This document shows, in pieces, positions 48,737 through 59,549 of a stretch of 64,000 bases of DNA. The position numbers were made by a program, and so were the translations under genes. Where the stretch lies: NCBI GenBank assembly GCA_025201705.1, contig MU616596.1:25279-89278 (forward strand). The letters run 5' to 3'. Numbering within the stretch: the first letter of the stretch is position 1; every line of letters begins with the position of its first letter. The DNA comes from Dissophora ornata. Its lineage: Eukaryota; Mortierellomycota; Mortierellomycetes; Mortierellales; Mortierellaceae. Under the pieces are notes generated by a model that did not search any database, was not told where the DNA came from, and saw nothing but the letters and a program-made list of their open reading frames with translations.

Positions 48737-49861
48737 TTATGCTCTGAAATGGTCTAAAGGTAACAGCGTGGATCCTAACGCATCTTTAGAACCACTTGCG
48801 GTTGAAAAAGCTCGCGAATGGCGAGTCAGGCGAGGGAATGATGGACCTAGATTGCAAACCCAAATATGGAGATCAGGATCAATTAGTGCCTTCATCCCAG
48901 AAATAAATAAACACAGCAATGCAGCAGGGTCTCCAGGACAGTCCAGTGTGCCATATCTAAGGTACCTTGTCGAAGACGAGTACTCCCTCTTCTCTGCCTT
49001 GAGCCACCTTCCGTTCAATCGACGAGCAGTCTTTGCGTTGTTCCTTGTGTTCTGTCCACGGACAGGCAATCCCATGGCATGACGACGGCCCACATACGAC
49101 CCAATGGAACGATGGTGCATGATGTTGGCACGGATTTGCTTGCGAAGATCAGATTCGATCTTCATGTCCGAGAGCATGGAAGAGAGTTGGTTCACCTGGG
49201 GCTCGGACAGATCAGCGATCTTGCAAGTCTTATGGATCGAAAGAGATGCAAGAATCTTGAGCGAGGTCTTCTGACCAATTCCGTAGAAGAGGGGAAGCGC
49301 ATATTGCTATAGGCACATGGGTTGAGAGGTGTGGGTTTACCGTTGTTAGAAAAGGTGTTTGCTGGCAGAAAATTGTCGGAGGCTGTAGATAGCACCGTCC
49401 TTTGCGCCACGTCTAGCCAATTGACCTCTGCGAAGGTTGAAGGTTGCTCGCGTAAGTCCTAGTTCTAGTTCTTGGAGCGGAGCCCTGACAATAACGATCC
49501 TGATCAGTGTCTGCTAGCCATTGAACAGGATCTGAGATTGAGCGCTCCTGATCTCTGATCGCGATCCGATCCGATCTGACTTTAGAACTTAGGATTGATC
49601 CCTTATTGTATTCGCGGCCATTCGTCTGCGACAGCTGCATCCAGTATCATTGAGAGCTGTACAAGCATCGATAAACCACTCTCAGGAAGCTGATCCCCTC
49701 CGATCCTGACCATGTGCTCTTTGTGTTTGTTGTGCACAGATCCTTTGAGTTCATCCTGATGAAGCAGCGTTTCGTAGTGGTTGGCATGTGAGGAGCGGCG
49801 GCTAACGGTAACTCACCACCAACTTTTGGTCGGGCAGGTTGACTCCGAGCAGATGCAACAT
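48737..49861 (-). CDS. Mitochondrial small-subunit ribosomal protein S13 (uS13m)
   Basis: Exon 1 49861-49817 encodes MLHLLGVNLPDQKLV. Exon 2 starts at 49306 (acceptor CTATAG) with QYALPLFYGIGQKTS. The total is 615 nt, 204 aa. S13 hallmarks are GIGQKTSLKIL, the helix-two-turn-helix SMLSDMKIESDLRKQIRANI and the C-terminal MHHRSIGSYVGRRHAMGLPV followed by RGQNTRNNAKTARRLN. The protein binds the head of the small mitoribosomal subunit near the P-site. About 80 residues follow the normal S13 end and look non-conserved (Ser/Leu-rich). A donor-like GTGGCT right after RRLNG suggests the true terminus may be reached by splicing to a short exon. The start is divergent from MOCS2A, 219 bp away. Confidence 0.9.
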
Positions 49862-50080
49862 GGCGATGTGTGAGGGCGGATGCAGGTGATGGAAACCAAG
49901 TGATCTATCCCTTGCTCCGAGAAGCAAATAGTGCAGATGTGTGGGACTATCGGTGCGATGATATAGTCCTCGGTGACGTAATAATCGCGCCCATTGTCCT
50001 GTACGGCTCCATCACCAGCAGCCCCACTTTTAAAGCATCGGCCTTCCTCTCATTCTCCCTCATCATTCTCCATTGCCTAC

Positions 50081-50432
50081 ATGTCTCAAGTAAGAGCACT
50101 ACTTGAACCATGCCACCTTGAGGTATACTCTTGTGACTCTCCCACCTTCTAATCCCTCCCCTCCTTCTGCACTCTGCACCCGCCAGTTCACGGTTCTCTA
50201 CTTTGCCTCGGCAAAAGATGCCTCCAAGACGGACTCTGACAAGTTCGAGTGGTCTGAAGGTATCACTGCGCAAAAGTTGACGCAGCTCCTAGTCAACCAA
50301 CATCCGTCCCTTGAACCAGTGCTGAAGACGTCCATGTTTGCTATCAATATGGAGTACATGGATCAGGACGAACCCTGGACTGTCCAGCCGCGCGACGAGG
50401 TTGCCATCATACCTCCTGTCAGTGGAGGATGA
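50081..50432 (+). CDS. MOCS2A: Molybdopterin synthase small subunit (MoaD/MOCS2A)
   Basis: Exon 1 50081-50089 (Met-Ser-Gln), intron GTAAGA to CCAG, exon 2 50187-50432: 255 nt, 84 aa. The ubiquitin-like beta-grasp is seen in FTVLYFASAKDASKTDSDKF, LVNQHPSLEP, MFAINMEYMD and RDEVAIIPPVSGG. The C-terminal Gly-Gly is the thiocarboxylated end that donates sulfur to precursor Z. The protein acts with the large subunit (MoaE/MOCS2B) in molybdenum cofactor synthesis, needed for nitrate reductase and related enzymes. It heads unit 1 of a tandem duplication; the unit 2 copy (53009-53254) is broken. Confidence 0.95.
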
Positions 50433-50960
50433 ATGCCTCATCCCACACCATGTCATGATTTGCCTTGTATAGATTGTCTTTTTGTTCAGACTTGTAAAAT
50501 AAATAACACGAACTTGAATATCGGCTCTTAGTAAATTGTAGATTGCTGTGCTTCTTATCGTCATCAACCGAACGTTCGAGTGGGGGAACACAGACTGAAG
50601 CGAGCGCCGCGTATTGACAGTAGCACTGTGTCGCTCTCCAAAATACAATCACGTCGTTGAATCTCCGATAGCGCTCGATATCTCGCCTCGACCTCTGGCA
50701 ATGAGAGGTCGAGGTGCATTGCCAGATTACAAACAACTTACTCGTTCGTGTTATTGTCGTCTTGACAGTGACCTTCGACACAGTATAAGCAGAGTCTCGA
50801 GCTGGTGAGCTGAAAATCGAATACAAGTAAATGCAATCCCGCCGAGTTCCGGTCCCGTCTTTTACTCCACATTCTTTACACTTTCATCGCATCGCCATCT
50901 TTCCCTGTCACATTCACACCACTATCCTCTCCCGTCTTCACCGAATACAAACTAACCAGA
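50433..50960. promoter_or_regulatory. Intergenic region with promoter of OYE copy C
   Basis: It contains a perfect 11-bp inverted repeat (CCTCGACCTCT at 50686-50696, AGAGGTCGAGG at 50704-50714) around GGCAATG. A diverged copy with a CCAAT core lies upstream of OYE copy D (about 53440-53468). It also holds the MOCS2A 3' UTR. Confidence 0.5.
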
Positions 50961-52373
50961 ATGGTGTCCGCTCTCTCCACCGCAGACGATGTCAAGCCCG
51001 TCTTTCTTAAGGACGCCACCGCCGTCAATGCTGAAAAGCCTACATACGGGTCCGATATCACCTACAAGAAGCACTACGCTAACGCCCCCTCCAATGAGTA
51101 AGAGTCGTTTCACATCAAAGCACCTGCTGCTCTTGGATCTTGCATCGGAAAGGATACCACGAAGGTTCCACTACTCTTCCAGCCCTTCTCCATCAAGGAT
51201 CTGACGATCGCCAATAGGGCTATTGTAGCACCTATATACGTGTTCTCGCCCAAGGATGGATTCATGACAGACTTTCACCTCGTTCATCTGGGATCGTTTG
51301 CGATCTCGGGTGCTGGTTTGATCATGGCTGAGGCCACGGCTGTTGAACCCAGAGGTCGTATCAACCCTGCTGACGCGGGTATCTGGTGTGACGATCATAT
51401 CCCAGGAATTAAACGCGTTGTGGACTTCGTACACTCGCAGGGTAGCAAGATAGGTATCCAGCTTGCCCATGCTGGCCGCAAGGTAGAGTATAGAATACCT
51501 TTTTTTTAATTTTTTTTTACTGTTGGAGGTAATCATTAATCGAGCTGAAAAAATTGCACTCATGCTTTTGCGATTACCTTTAGGCCTCAGGAAGAGTGCA
51601 CTGCGATTCCGATGCTTACCCTGAGTCCGGCTACTGGAGGCGTGATGTTGTTGGTCCTCAGGCGGTCCTGAGTTCCAATGGCATGAGAAGCACGTCGTCC
51701 CTCGTGAGCTCTCTGTCTCCGAGATCAAGGAGCTGGTCAAGACATACGGTGTCGCTGCCGTCCGTGCTGCCAAGGCTGGCGTGGATATTGTCGAGGTCCA
51801 CGGCGCTCATGGCTACTTGATTCACAGCTTCCTCTCCCTACCTCCAACCACCGCACTGATGACTATGGTGGCTCTCTCGAGAACCGCGCCCGCTTCATGT
51901 TGGAAGTCATCAAAGAGGTCCGCAACAACTTCCCTGCCGAAAAGCCCATCTTCCACAGACTCTCCGCCTCAGACTGCATCGAGCACTTGGACGGCCCCTC
52001 ATGGGAGATCGAACAAACTGTGCAAATTGTCAAGTGGGCTAAGGAAGCCGGTGTTGATGTGATCCATGTTTCATCGGGTGGTAACACTCTCCAGCAAAAA
52101 GTCTCTTACTCGTTTGGTTACCAGGTTCACTATGCTGAGCGTATCCGCAAGGAAGTCCCTGGTCTGGCTGTCGTTGCTGTTGGATCCATCACTGAAGGCA
52201 AGCAGGCCCAAGAGGTTTTGGAGCTGGAGAAGGCTGATCTTGTTGCAGCTGGTCGCGGCTTCTTGGAGCGTCCTTCTTCTGCCTTGGATGCCGCTCGAGA
52301 GTTAGGTGTTGAGGTCTCTTACGCACCTCAGTACACTGCAGTCAAGGGCATGGCATTCCTCTCAGAAAAATAA
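50961..52373 (+). pseudogene. Old Yellow Enzyme copy C, degenerate
   Basis: It aligns over its whole length with copy D but carries several lesions. ATG 50961 opens a frame that ends at TAA 51099-51101, where copy D has CAA (Gln). The active-site motif reads APIYVFSPKDGF in place of [12 protein letters not shown], losing the YqjM-type Cys. After the intron (near 51484-51584), indels shift frame around 51655-51670 and 51840-51860. The [13 protein letters not shown] block and the C-terminal half (51897-52373) therefore lie in different frames. The C-terminal half is still open and well conserved (VSSGGNTLQQKVSYS, VAAGRGFLERP), so decay is recent. Confidence 0.9.
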
Positions 52374-53008
52374 GAAGGAAAACTAAAGCCTATTATTCGA
52401 CCACAATGGGACGCTAGCCATTCCGCCCGACCCGCCCTTGCTTCTTTTCTGGAGGCGATGGAGTTCCGAGATGCCCTGAATCCGACAAATACAAATATCT
52501 TAACGAAGCCGGAAATAAAATAAAGAGATAAATATATTATTTATTAGGAGGATCATGATAATAAAATAAAAAGATACACAGGGAGAGTCCCATCGAAGAT
52601 CCGAATAAAAGAAAAATAATGTCGTGTAGACCCATTGTCGTAATATTGAATACCCATCGGAAAGCAATAACCTCGATAGTGTTATTTCTTGCCAATGTGC
52701 TACTCTATTTATGAGGCACATCTTGAAAGTGTTTTCCTACATCGGATTCGGTGTCAGTCTGTCAGATAACACATTCTTGGTGTGTACTCGTCCCGATTTT
52801 CGAGTATCTCTGCCTTTTGTCTCGCATGCATGTAGAGCGGCGGTCTCTTGGTTCTTTGTGGCTGTTTCGAAGATGAATGGGTGTCAGGCACAGTCCACGT
52901 TTTGCACTTCTGCCAATCAGCGACTGCAAGAGTGATGAGTAAATTGTGTAGATCGTTTGCAGTAATTACGACATAGTCATCCCTCCTTCTACACTCTGCA
53001 CCCCGCTA
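52374..53008. other. 3' flank of OYE copy C and 5' flank of the broken MOCS2A copy
   Basis: Segments near 52640-52935 recur, diverged, at 55010-55345 (after OYE D) and near 60775-60915 (next to RPT3). These are flanks of the duplicated unit. The unit 2 flank has an additional block of roughly 100 bp (near 55165-55265) absent here. No other gene seen. Confidence 0.5.
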
Positions 53009-53254
53009 GTTTACGGTTCTCTACTTAGTCTCGGCAAAGACGCCTTCAAGACAGACTCTAACAAGTTCGAGTGGCTAGAAGATATCACTGCTCAAAAGTT
53101 GACACAGCTCCTGGCCAACTGACATCCGTCTCTGGAATCTGTGCTGAAGACGTCCATGTTTGCATTCAATATGGAGTACATGGATCAGGACAAATCCTGG
53201 ACTGTTAAGCCGCACGACGAGGTTGCCATCATCCCTTTTGTCAGTGGAGGATGA
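53009..53254 (+). pseudogene. MOCS2A copy 2, degenerate
   Basis: It aligns with exon 2 of the intact MOCS2A (50187-50432). A one-base deletion near 53030-53037 shifts the frame. A TGA at 53120-53122 replaces the CAA (Gln) of the NQHPSLEP block. The rest reads as MEYMDQDKSWTVKPHDEVAI to SGG and TGA at 53252. The tiny first exon with the start codon was not found upstream; the acceptor CTAG before 53009 is kept. Confidence 0.9.
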
Positions 53255-54990
<1,736 letters not shown>

Positions 54991-55540
54991 AAAAATAATG
55001 TTTGTAACCAGATAGACCATTGTTGTAACATTGAACGAAGCAGTTTATACCCACCTGAAAGTAATAAACTCAATGAGCTACATTCTTTGCGCGTATTCGT
55101 CCCGGTTTTCGAGGATGTCCGCCTTTTGTCACGCATGCATGTAGGACGGCGGTCTCTTTGTTCTTATTTTAGATCCTTTCAACATCAACGACCTCCGAAG
55201 CGGTGTAGGAGCCATGAGTAAAGCCAGTGCTACATGAGAGTCCTTGAGCTGCCTTGTGGGACTTTTGGCGCGATGGATGGGTGTCAGGCACAGCCCGCGT
55301 CTTGAACTAAAATGCATTTCAGCCAATCAGCGGCCGTAAACTGAGACAAACGCCTAGAAAAGACTCAGCCGTAGAATACACTGACCAATTCTTGTTATGA
55401 TCAGCGACCGTCATCCGTGCTATGCTCCATGGACCAATAAATATGGACCGGCCCTTTCTGTAACTCCAGATTTTTCACCCCTTCCCTTGCACCTTCTCTC
55501 CATTATCCTCTCGTCTTTTCGCCCACTAATTTTAACCAGA
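54991..55540. other. 3' flank of OYE copy D and 5' flank of fragment E
   Basis: The part 55010-55345 resembles 52640-52935. It also holds a block of roughly 100 bp near 55165-55265 that the copy C flank lacks. No MOCS2A remnant is recognisable before fragment E, in contrast to units 1 and 2. Three CCAAT words occur near 55323-55437. Confidence 0.45.
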
Positions 55541-55645
55541 ATGTTGTCCCCTCCCCCCCTCATTGCAGACGCTGTCAAGCCCGTCTCGCTCAAGGATGTC
55601 ACCGCCTCCAAAAAGTCCACACACGGGGCTGACATCGCCTTCAGT
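55541..55645 (+). pseudogene. Old Yellow Enzyme copy E, 5' fragment
   Basis: ATG 55541 reads a diverged copy of the C/D leader, including [13 protein letters not shown] and STHGADIAF, about 35 codons. Similarity stops abruptly near 55645 and unrelated sequence follows. It corresponds to roughly codons 1-36 of copy D. The matching 3' part of the same copy lies 2.6 kb downstream (58278-58480). Confidence 0.85.
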
Positions 55646-55670
55646 TGCTGCTACCCGACTTCAAAAATAT

Positions 55671-55772
55671 TTGCAAACAGCTCAGCAGCTCTGTTTTGCC
55701 CGTATTTGGCAACCCTTCGTCCCGACTTATTGCAGTTAAAGTTTTTATTGCCAAGTAGCTGTCTGTTGACTT
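55671..55772 (+). repeat. About 95-bp direct repeat, copy 1
   Basis: It starts TTGCAAACAGCTCAGCAGC and ends near CTGTCTGTTGACTT. A diverged second copy in the same orientation is at 58481-58573, with a 5- to 10-base indel in the middle. Each copy directly follows a truncated fragment of OYE copy E. Confidence 0.85.
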
Positions 55773-56224
55773 AAGATGCAAGGATTCCCAGGCCTACGCC
55801 CCAGCTACAAAGAGGGCTGCTCTGAGTATTCGTTCTTGGCACTCTGCGAGTGTCTTTCTAGAGCTCTGCAAAGGTATACGTGCGTAATAAGTGACGCATC
55901 GCGTCTTGCTTCGCATATCCTGTTTTCCCTCCCCTTCACAAAAGGTTTATTCGATATTCATGTTAACCCTCAAGTAAGCTTTCCCCATACAAATGCACAC
56001 ACACACTCGCATGCACGATGAATTGTGGGAAAAGTCAATGCTAAAATAATCGTACAAGCCGTCCTCTTACTTTGAGATATTAGCGTGCCCGTGTCACACG
56101 CGCCTTTCAAAAGAAAGATCATCCCGAGAACGTAAACCTTTTTTGACAAGCACCAACAACAACAAAAACCACTAGCGCGGACATAACGACAGCTCTCGAA
56201 GGCGACAGCACGGCAGACGCAGAT

Positions 56225-56749
56225 TTGGACGTATGTGATCCGGTTGTTCAGGATGGAAATGAAACGATATCAACAATTGAACTACAAAAACAGCATTCAT
56301 TGGACTCCAGCGTATATTACATGGGAAATGCCACCACATCACCTTCGCAAGAGTCAGCACCAGACGGCCCACAAGAACCACATCATCAGCAGGAGGCAAT
56401 TGCAAGCAGTAAAACACTGCAAACCAAGAGCGATCTCATGACAAAAGGAAAGCCCGTCGCCAGCAGCACCACAGAAGAGTCAACATCACCTTGGCCGACA
56501 CATGAAGAGGTGCTCCTGCGCGGGACCCAGTCAACATTCGGAACCAACGTCCAACGCGCCGCCATACTCTCCTTGATGACCAGTTCCGGCTATCCACCCA
56601 TCTCCGTCCTCAAAAACCAAGGCCAGCAACTCGACGCTTTGGTCCCAAGTCACCAAGTCCAACAGCAACAGCCAGGAGAATGGAAGGCGGTGGTCAACTT
56701 GCCCAGTCCAAGGAAACAGAGATGGGACTACAGTCAACTCCCGTTATAA
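56225..56749 (+). CDS. Orphan hypothetical ORF 1, 3' end inside a MITE
   Basis: 175-codon ORF, family not recognised. Residues 1-85 are rich in Gln/Ser/Thr and look disordered. Residues about 88-135 (STFGTNVQRAAILSLMTSSG, then YPPISVLKNQGQQLDAL) look more ordered. The last six codons (QLPL and stop) fall inside the left terminal repeat of the element at 56731-56901, so the natural C-terminus has been replaced by the insertion. The reported GTG/ATG start is uncertain because no splice-linked upstream exon was found; the interval 55776-56224 shows no other gene. It could be an exon of one gene with ORF 2, but simple removal of the element does not bring the two frames together. Confidence 0.45.
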   Translation: MDVCDPVVQDGNETISTIELQKQHSLDSSVYYMGNATTSPSQESAPDGPQEPHHQQEAIASSKTLQTKSDLMTKGKPVASSTTEESTSPWPTHEEVLLRGTQSTFGTNVQRAAILSLMTSSGYPPISVLKNQGQQLDALVPSHQVQQQQPGEWKAVVNLPSPRKQRWDYSQLPL

Positions 56750-56901
56750 TGCCACCCGCTGTACCGACATTTTCCATGTAGTGACACCATTTGAATTCTC
56801 ATTATATTTTTTTACTACATATTCATTTCTTCTCGTTGTAACGATATTCCCATATAATCGCTTATAATTACAAAACATGTCATTATAACGGGAGTTGACT
56901 G
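56731..56901. mobile_element. 171-bp MITE with perfect 20-bp terminal inverted repeats
   Basis: The left end CAGTCAACTCCCGTTATAAT (56731-56750) is the exact reverse complement of 56882-56901. The element is flanked by TA on both sides (56729-56730 and 56902-56903), as expected for a TA target-site duplication. CAG termini plus TA duplication are typical of the Tc1/mariner-pogo superfamily. The 130-bp interior is AT-rich and noncoding, so it is a non-autonomous element. The perfect repeats imply recent insertion. Confidence 0.93.
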
Positions 56902-57695
56902 TACCGGGATTGAAGCACAAGGATCGGTACAAGGGCGTCCGGCCGATTACGATGGAAGCGTACGATGGACAGCGACTAGTGATTGGGATTGCTGTTGCGG
57001 ATCTCCTGGTTACATCGTCGGGTCGATTGGATCTGCGGGATGCGGCGGAGGCGTGTTCATTAGGAGGCACAACGACGACTTTCTTAGTCCCAAACACGAT
57101 GGACTCACGGGATATACGGATTTTTTTGAACCGAGAGAGTGTCGTAGCGGGGGACAGGATCAACCAGGAGGATAATCTCGAGAATTGGTGCGTCGGCAGG
57201 ATCGGGATTGTCTATCAGTTGCGGCAGCTGAAGACAAAGTTCTATGAGCCATCGACTTACCTGTTCAGCCGCGCGTCAGGACCTCTAACGAATATGCACC
57301 CGTGCATGCCATACACTATCTACACCATCTTTGACAAGATGAAGTCGAATGATGGGTGTGGACATGCAGGTGCCGGGCTATTCCGTTTGATTGGCGAAAA
57401 AATGGTCCTGCACGGGGTAAAGAAGATCGCCAAGCCCGCCTTGTCTGTGAGCCACATGCGGGAGTTCAGGAAGCGGTGCAAGGAAGGCACCGTCACGGCA
57501 ACTCTTTTCGACCAGCTCCTGGAATTGTTCTCCATCCGCGGCGGTGGCGATGAGATTGGGATCCTTTACAACGAGTCATTGAACGTTGTTTTGGAGAAGA
57601 TTGCTGAACTGTTGGCGCCGACCATTACGATCGCCAACAAGATCGCCGCACAATATGTTACCCAGCAGGCTTTACGAGGCGCTGTGACGAATTAA
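56895..57695 (+). CDS. Orphan hypothetical ORF 2, 5' end inside the MITE
   Basis: The frame is open from inside the right terminal repeat of the MITE to TAA 57693. The first ATG is at 56952 (MEAYDGQRLVIGIAVADLLV), giving 247 residues. Not recognised. It looks like a folded globular domain: mixed hydrophobic blocks such as LVIGIAVADLLVTSSGRLDL, TTTFLVPNTMDSRDIRIFLN and GRIGIVYQLRQLKTKFYEP, and a helical C-terminus (VVLEKIAELLAPTITIANKI). No transposase, nuclease or kinase signature was seen. The intact frame over 800 bp beside heavily decayed neighbours suggests either recent arrival or maintained function. It may be the 3' part of a gene whose 5' part (possibly ORF 1) was separated by the MITE. 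Confidence 0.5.
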   Translation: MTVPGLKHKDRYKGVRPITMEAYDGQRLVIGIAVADLLVTSSGRLDLRDAAEACSLGGTTTTFLVPNTMDSRDIRIFLNRESVVAGDRINQEDNLENWCVGRIGIVYQLRQLKTKFYEPSTYLFSRASGPLTNMHPCMPYTIYTIFDKMKSNDGCGHAGAGLFRLIGEKMVLHGVKKIAKPALSVSHMREFRKRCKEGTVTATLFDQLLELFSIRGGGDEIGILYNESLNVVLEKIAELLAPTITIANKIAAQYVTQQALRGAVTN

Positions 57696-58277
57696 TAAAT
57701 ATTCCCAAACGGTAGACATGGTGGGTTTCTTGTTTGTTTCGCTCATTCTTTCTTGTCTGGACCGAGGCACATTTGGATGTGGAGCTCGTGGGGTTGAGAG
57801 AGAAGAAAGAGAGAGAGAGAGATATTTTTATAGCAACAAAAAAACTACCAGTCTTGTGTAGATCATGCATCGATATCCGTCCGTCAATGCTCATTCTGGT
57901 CCGTTTGCTCTTAACGTGTCGGTTTGTAGTTAGTAGGTACGTGGTACGTAAAGTAAGCCTGCTAAAATTACACATTACAAATCAGACAAACGCCTGCTGC
58001 GCTGTTTCGTCCAAGTGTCAATACTTTGAAATAACTGCAACATATGCCATTTCATCGACGGATGATGCCTTTGGTCGGTGCACAACTCAAGGCTTTTGGT
58101 CGAGCCTCGACTCTCGAACGACCTAGATGACTGTAGCCGGGTAAACGTTCTGTGCATGAATGTTTAACCTAGCAAGCAGGAATAGCGTTGGCGAAGTCGG
58201 GTGGGCGCGAGTAGCTAGAGGATGGAGGCTGTGTCTTTCGTTGACTGCGAAGCAAAGCTGTGGCTCGTTCGACAAAC
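57696..58277. other. Intergenic sequence between ORF 2 and OYE fragment E
   Basis: It contains a short (GA)n run near 57803-57822. No protein-like frame or structured repeat recognised. Confidence 0.4.
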
Positions 58278-58480
58278 GCACCCGCTTCTTGCTGAAAGTC
58301 ATCACGGAGGTCCGCCTCGGACTGCGTCGAGCACTTGGACAGCCCCTCCTGGAAGGTTGAGCGAACTGTGCAGATTGCCAAGTGAGCCAAGGAAGCTGGT
58401 GTTGATGTGATCCATGTTTCATCGGGTAGTAGCACTTCCCAGTAAAAGGTCTCTTACTCGCCTGCCACCAGGTTCACTAT
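58278..58480 (+). pseudogene. Old Yellow Enzyme copy E, 3' fragment
   Basis: It matches copy D from about 54525 to 54770 (CGCTTC..GAAGTCATC..GAGGTCCGC, then GACTGCGTCGAG, then GGTGTTGATGTGATCCATGTTTCATC). An internal deletion of about 50 bp removes the segment around [11 protein letters not shown]. Stops replace coding positions: TGA in AAGTGAGCC where D has AAGTGGGCC, and TAA in CAGTAAAAGG where D has CAGCAAAAGG. It ends at GTTCACTAT and is followed at once by the second direct-repeat copy. Confidence 0.88.
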
Positions 58481-58573
58481 TTGGAAACAGCTCAACAACT
58501 CTGTTTTGCGTGTATTTGGCAACCCTTATTTTGCAGTTGAAGCTTGCATTGCCAAGTGGCCGTCTGTTGACTT
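58481..58573 (+). repeat. About 95-bp direct repeat, copy 2
   Basis: Same orientation as 55671-55772. Shared blocks include CTGTTTTGC, GTATTTGGCAACCCTT, TTGCAGTT and CTGTCTGTTGACTT-like ends. It follows the OYE E 3' fragment directly. Confidence 0.85.
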
Positions 58574-58639
58574 GACGTGGTTGAGCTGTGTGCCCACGTA
58601 TTGGCCTCGCGCACGAGACTAGGACTCGGCCGCTTCACA

Positions 58640-59545
58640 ACTTCGAGAGAATGCCGCGTCTTTCAAACGCCGAGTTTAGGCCTATGTTCAGGACAACTCT
58701 CGACTCTTTGTATTCCATAACAACTCCATGTGCAATCAAGCACACCCTTTTTCGCATCTGGCGGCCGCCCTGACTCGGTTCGGCGTACATGGAACCGGAG
58801 CAAGCGTCAATGAGATGCAAGCAATATTTGGCATTGGCACTAGGACCGCAACACTCTAGACTGATCATGTTGTACAAGCCCTGTGGGAAATTAAGCAGGA
58901 CTGGCTCGTATGGCCGGATGCTATGAGAAGGAGGGAGATAAGACAGGTTATGAGGATAGAAATATTTCTTAACTCCGTCGGATTCTCACAAAAGCCAGCG
59001 ATTGAAGGTGAAGTTTACTTTGTTCGCAAAAAAGGTTTGATACTACAATACTGCAAGGTCATGGTAAGTTTCAAATGCTACGTTCTGATCCTTTTTACTT
59101 TTGGTTCCCCCTTTTTTATTTTAGATACTCCGTTGCCATGCAGGTTGTCTGCGATGTGGACAAGCGCATTATTGGAATGCATATCGATTGTCCAGGTTCT
59201 TGGGCCGACTCCACTGTTTACAAGCGGATGCCTCAATACAAGCAGCCCTACAGACATTTCTCGCCTGGCGAATATCTTCTTGCCGACTCTGCATACGGTC
59301 TAACGAAGACTTGCATCCCCTCATTCAAGGCCCCTGCAGCGAACAGGAAAGAAAACAAAGAGTTCAACTATTGCGTCGCCAAATCCCGCGCCAGAAACGA
59401 ACATTGCATCAGAATATTGAAGTCTCGCTGGAGTTCACTTCAGGAGATGAGACAACAGCTTCAATCGCCAGCAGATATGCAAGTGTTTATCCGTAGAGCA
59501 TGTTGTGCTCTCCATAATATGCTTGCTCGTCTTGGCGATGCGTAG
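58640..59545 (+). pseudogene. PIF/Harbinger (DDE_Tnp_4) transposase, degenerate
   Basis: Fragments in family order: GVHGTGASVNEMQAIFGIG near 58780-58845, an in-frame TAG at 58857-58859, then VVQALWEIKQDWLVWPDAMR with RREIRQVMR. YSVAMQVVCDVDKRIIGMHI, CPGSWADSTVYKRM, SPGEYLLADSAYGL, CIPSFKAPAANRKENKEFNY and KSRARNEHCIRILKSRW follow, to the stop at 59543. The second Asp (LLADSAY) and the Glu (RNEHC) of the DDE triad remain. The segment that should carry the first Asp (GFxDGT type) is missing: NSVGFSQ runs straight into KPAIEGEVYF. A further disruption lies between the two blocks at 59045-59125. It cannot be active as written. Confidence 0.85.
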
Positions 59546-59549
59546 AAGG

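Noticed and set aside
55671..58573. LTR retrotransposon with 95-bp LTRs
   Set aside because: The repeats are far too short and diverged, do not start TG and end CA cleanly, and no reverse transcriptase or integrase lies between them; an OYE fragment lies inside.
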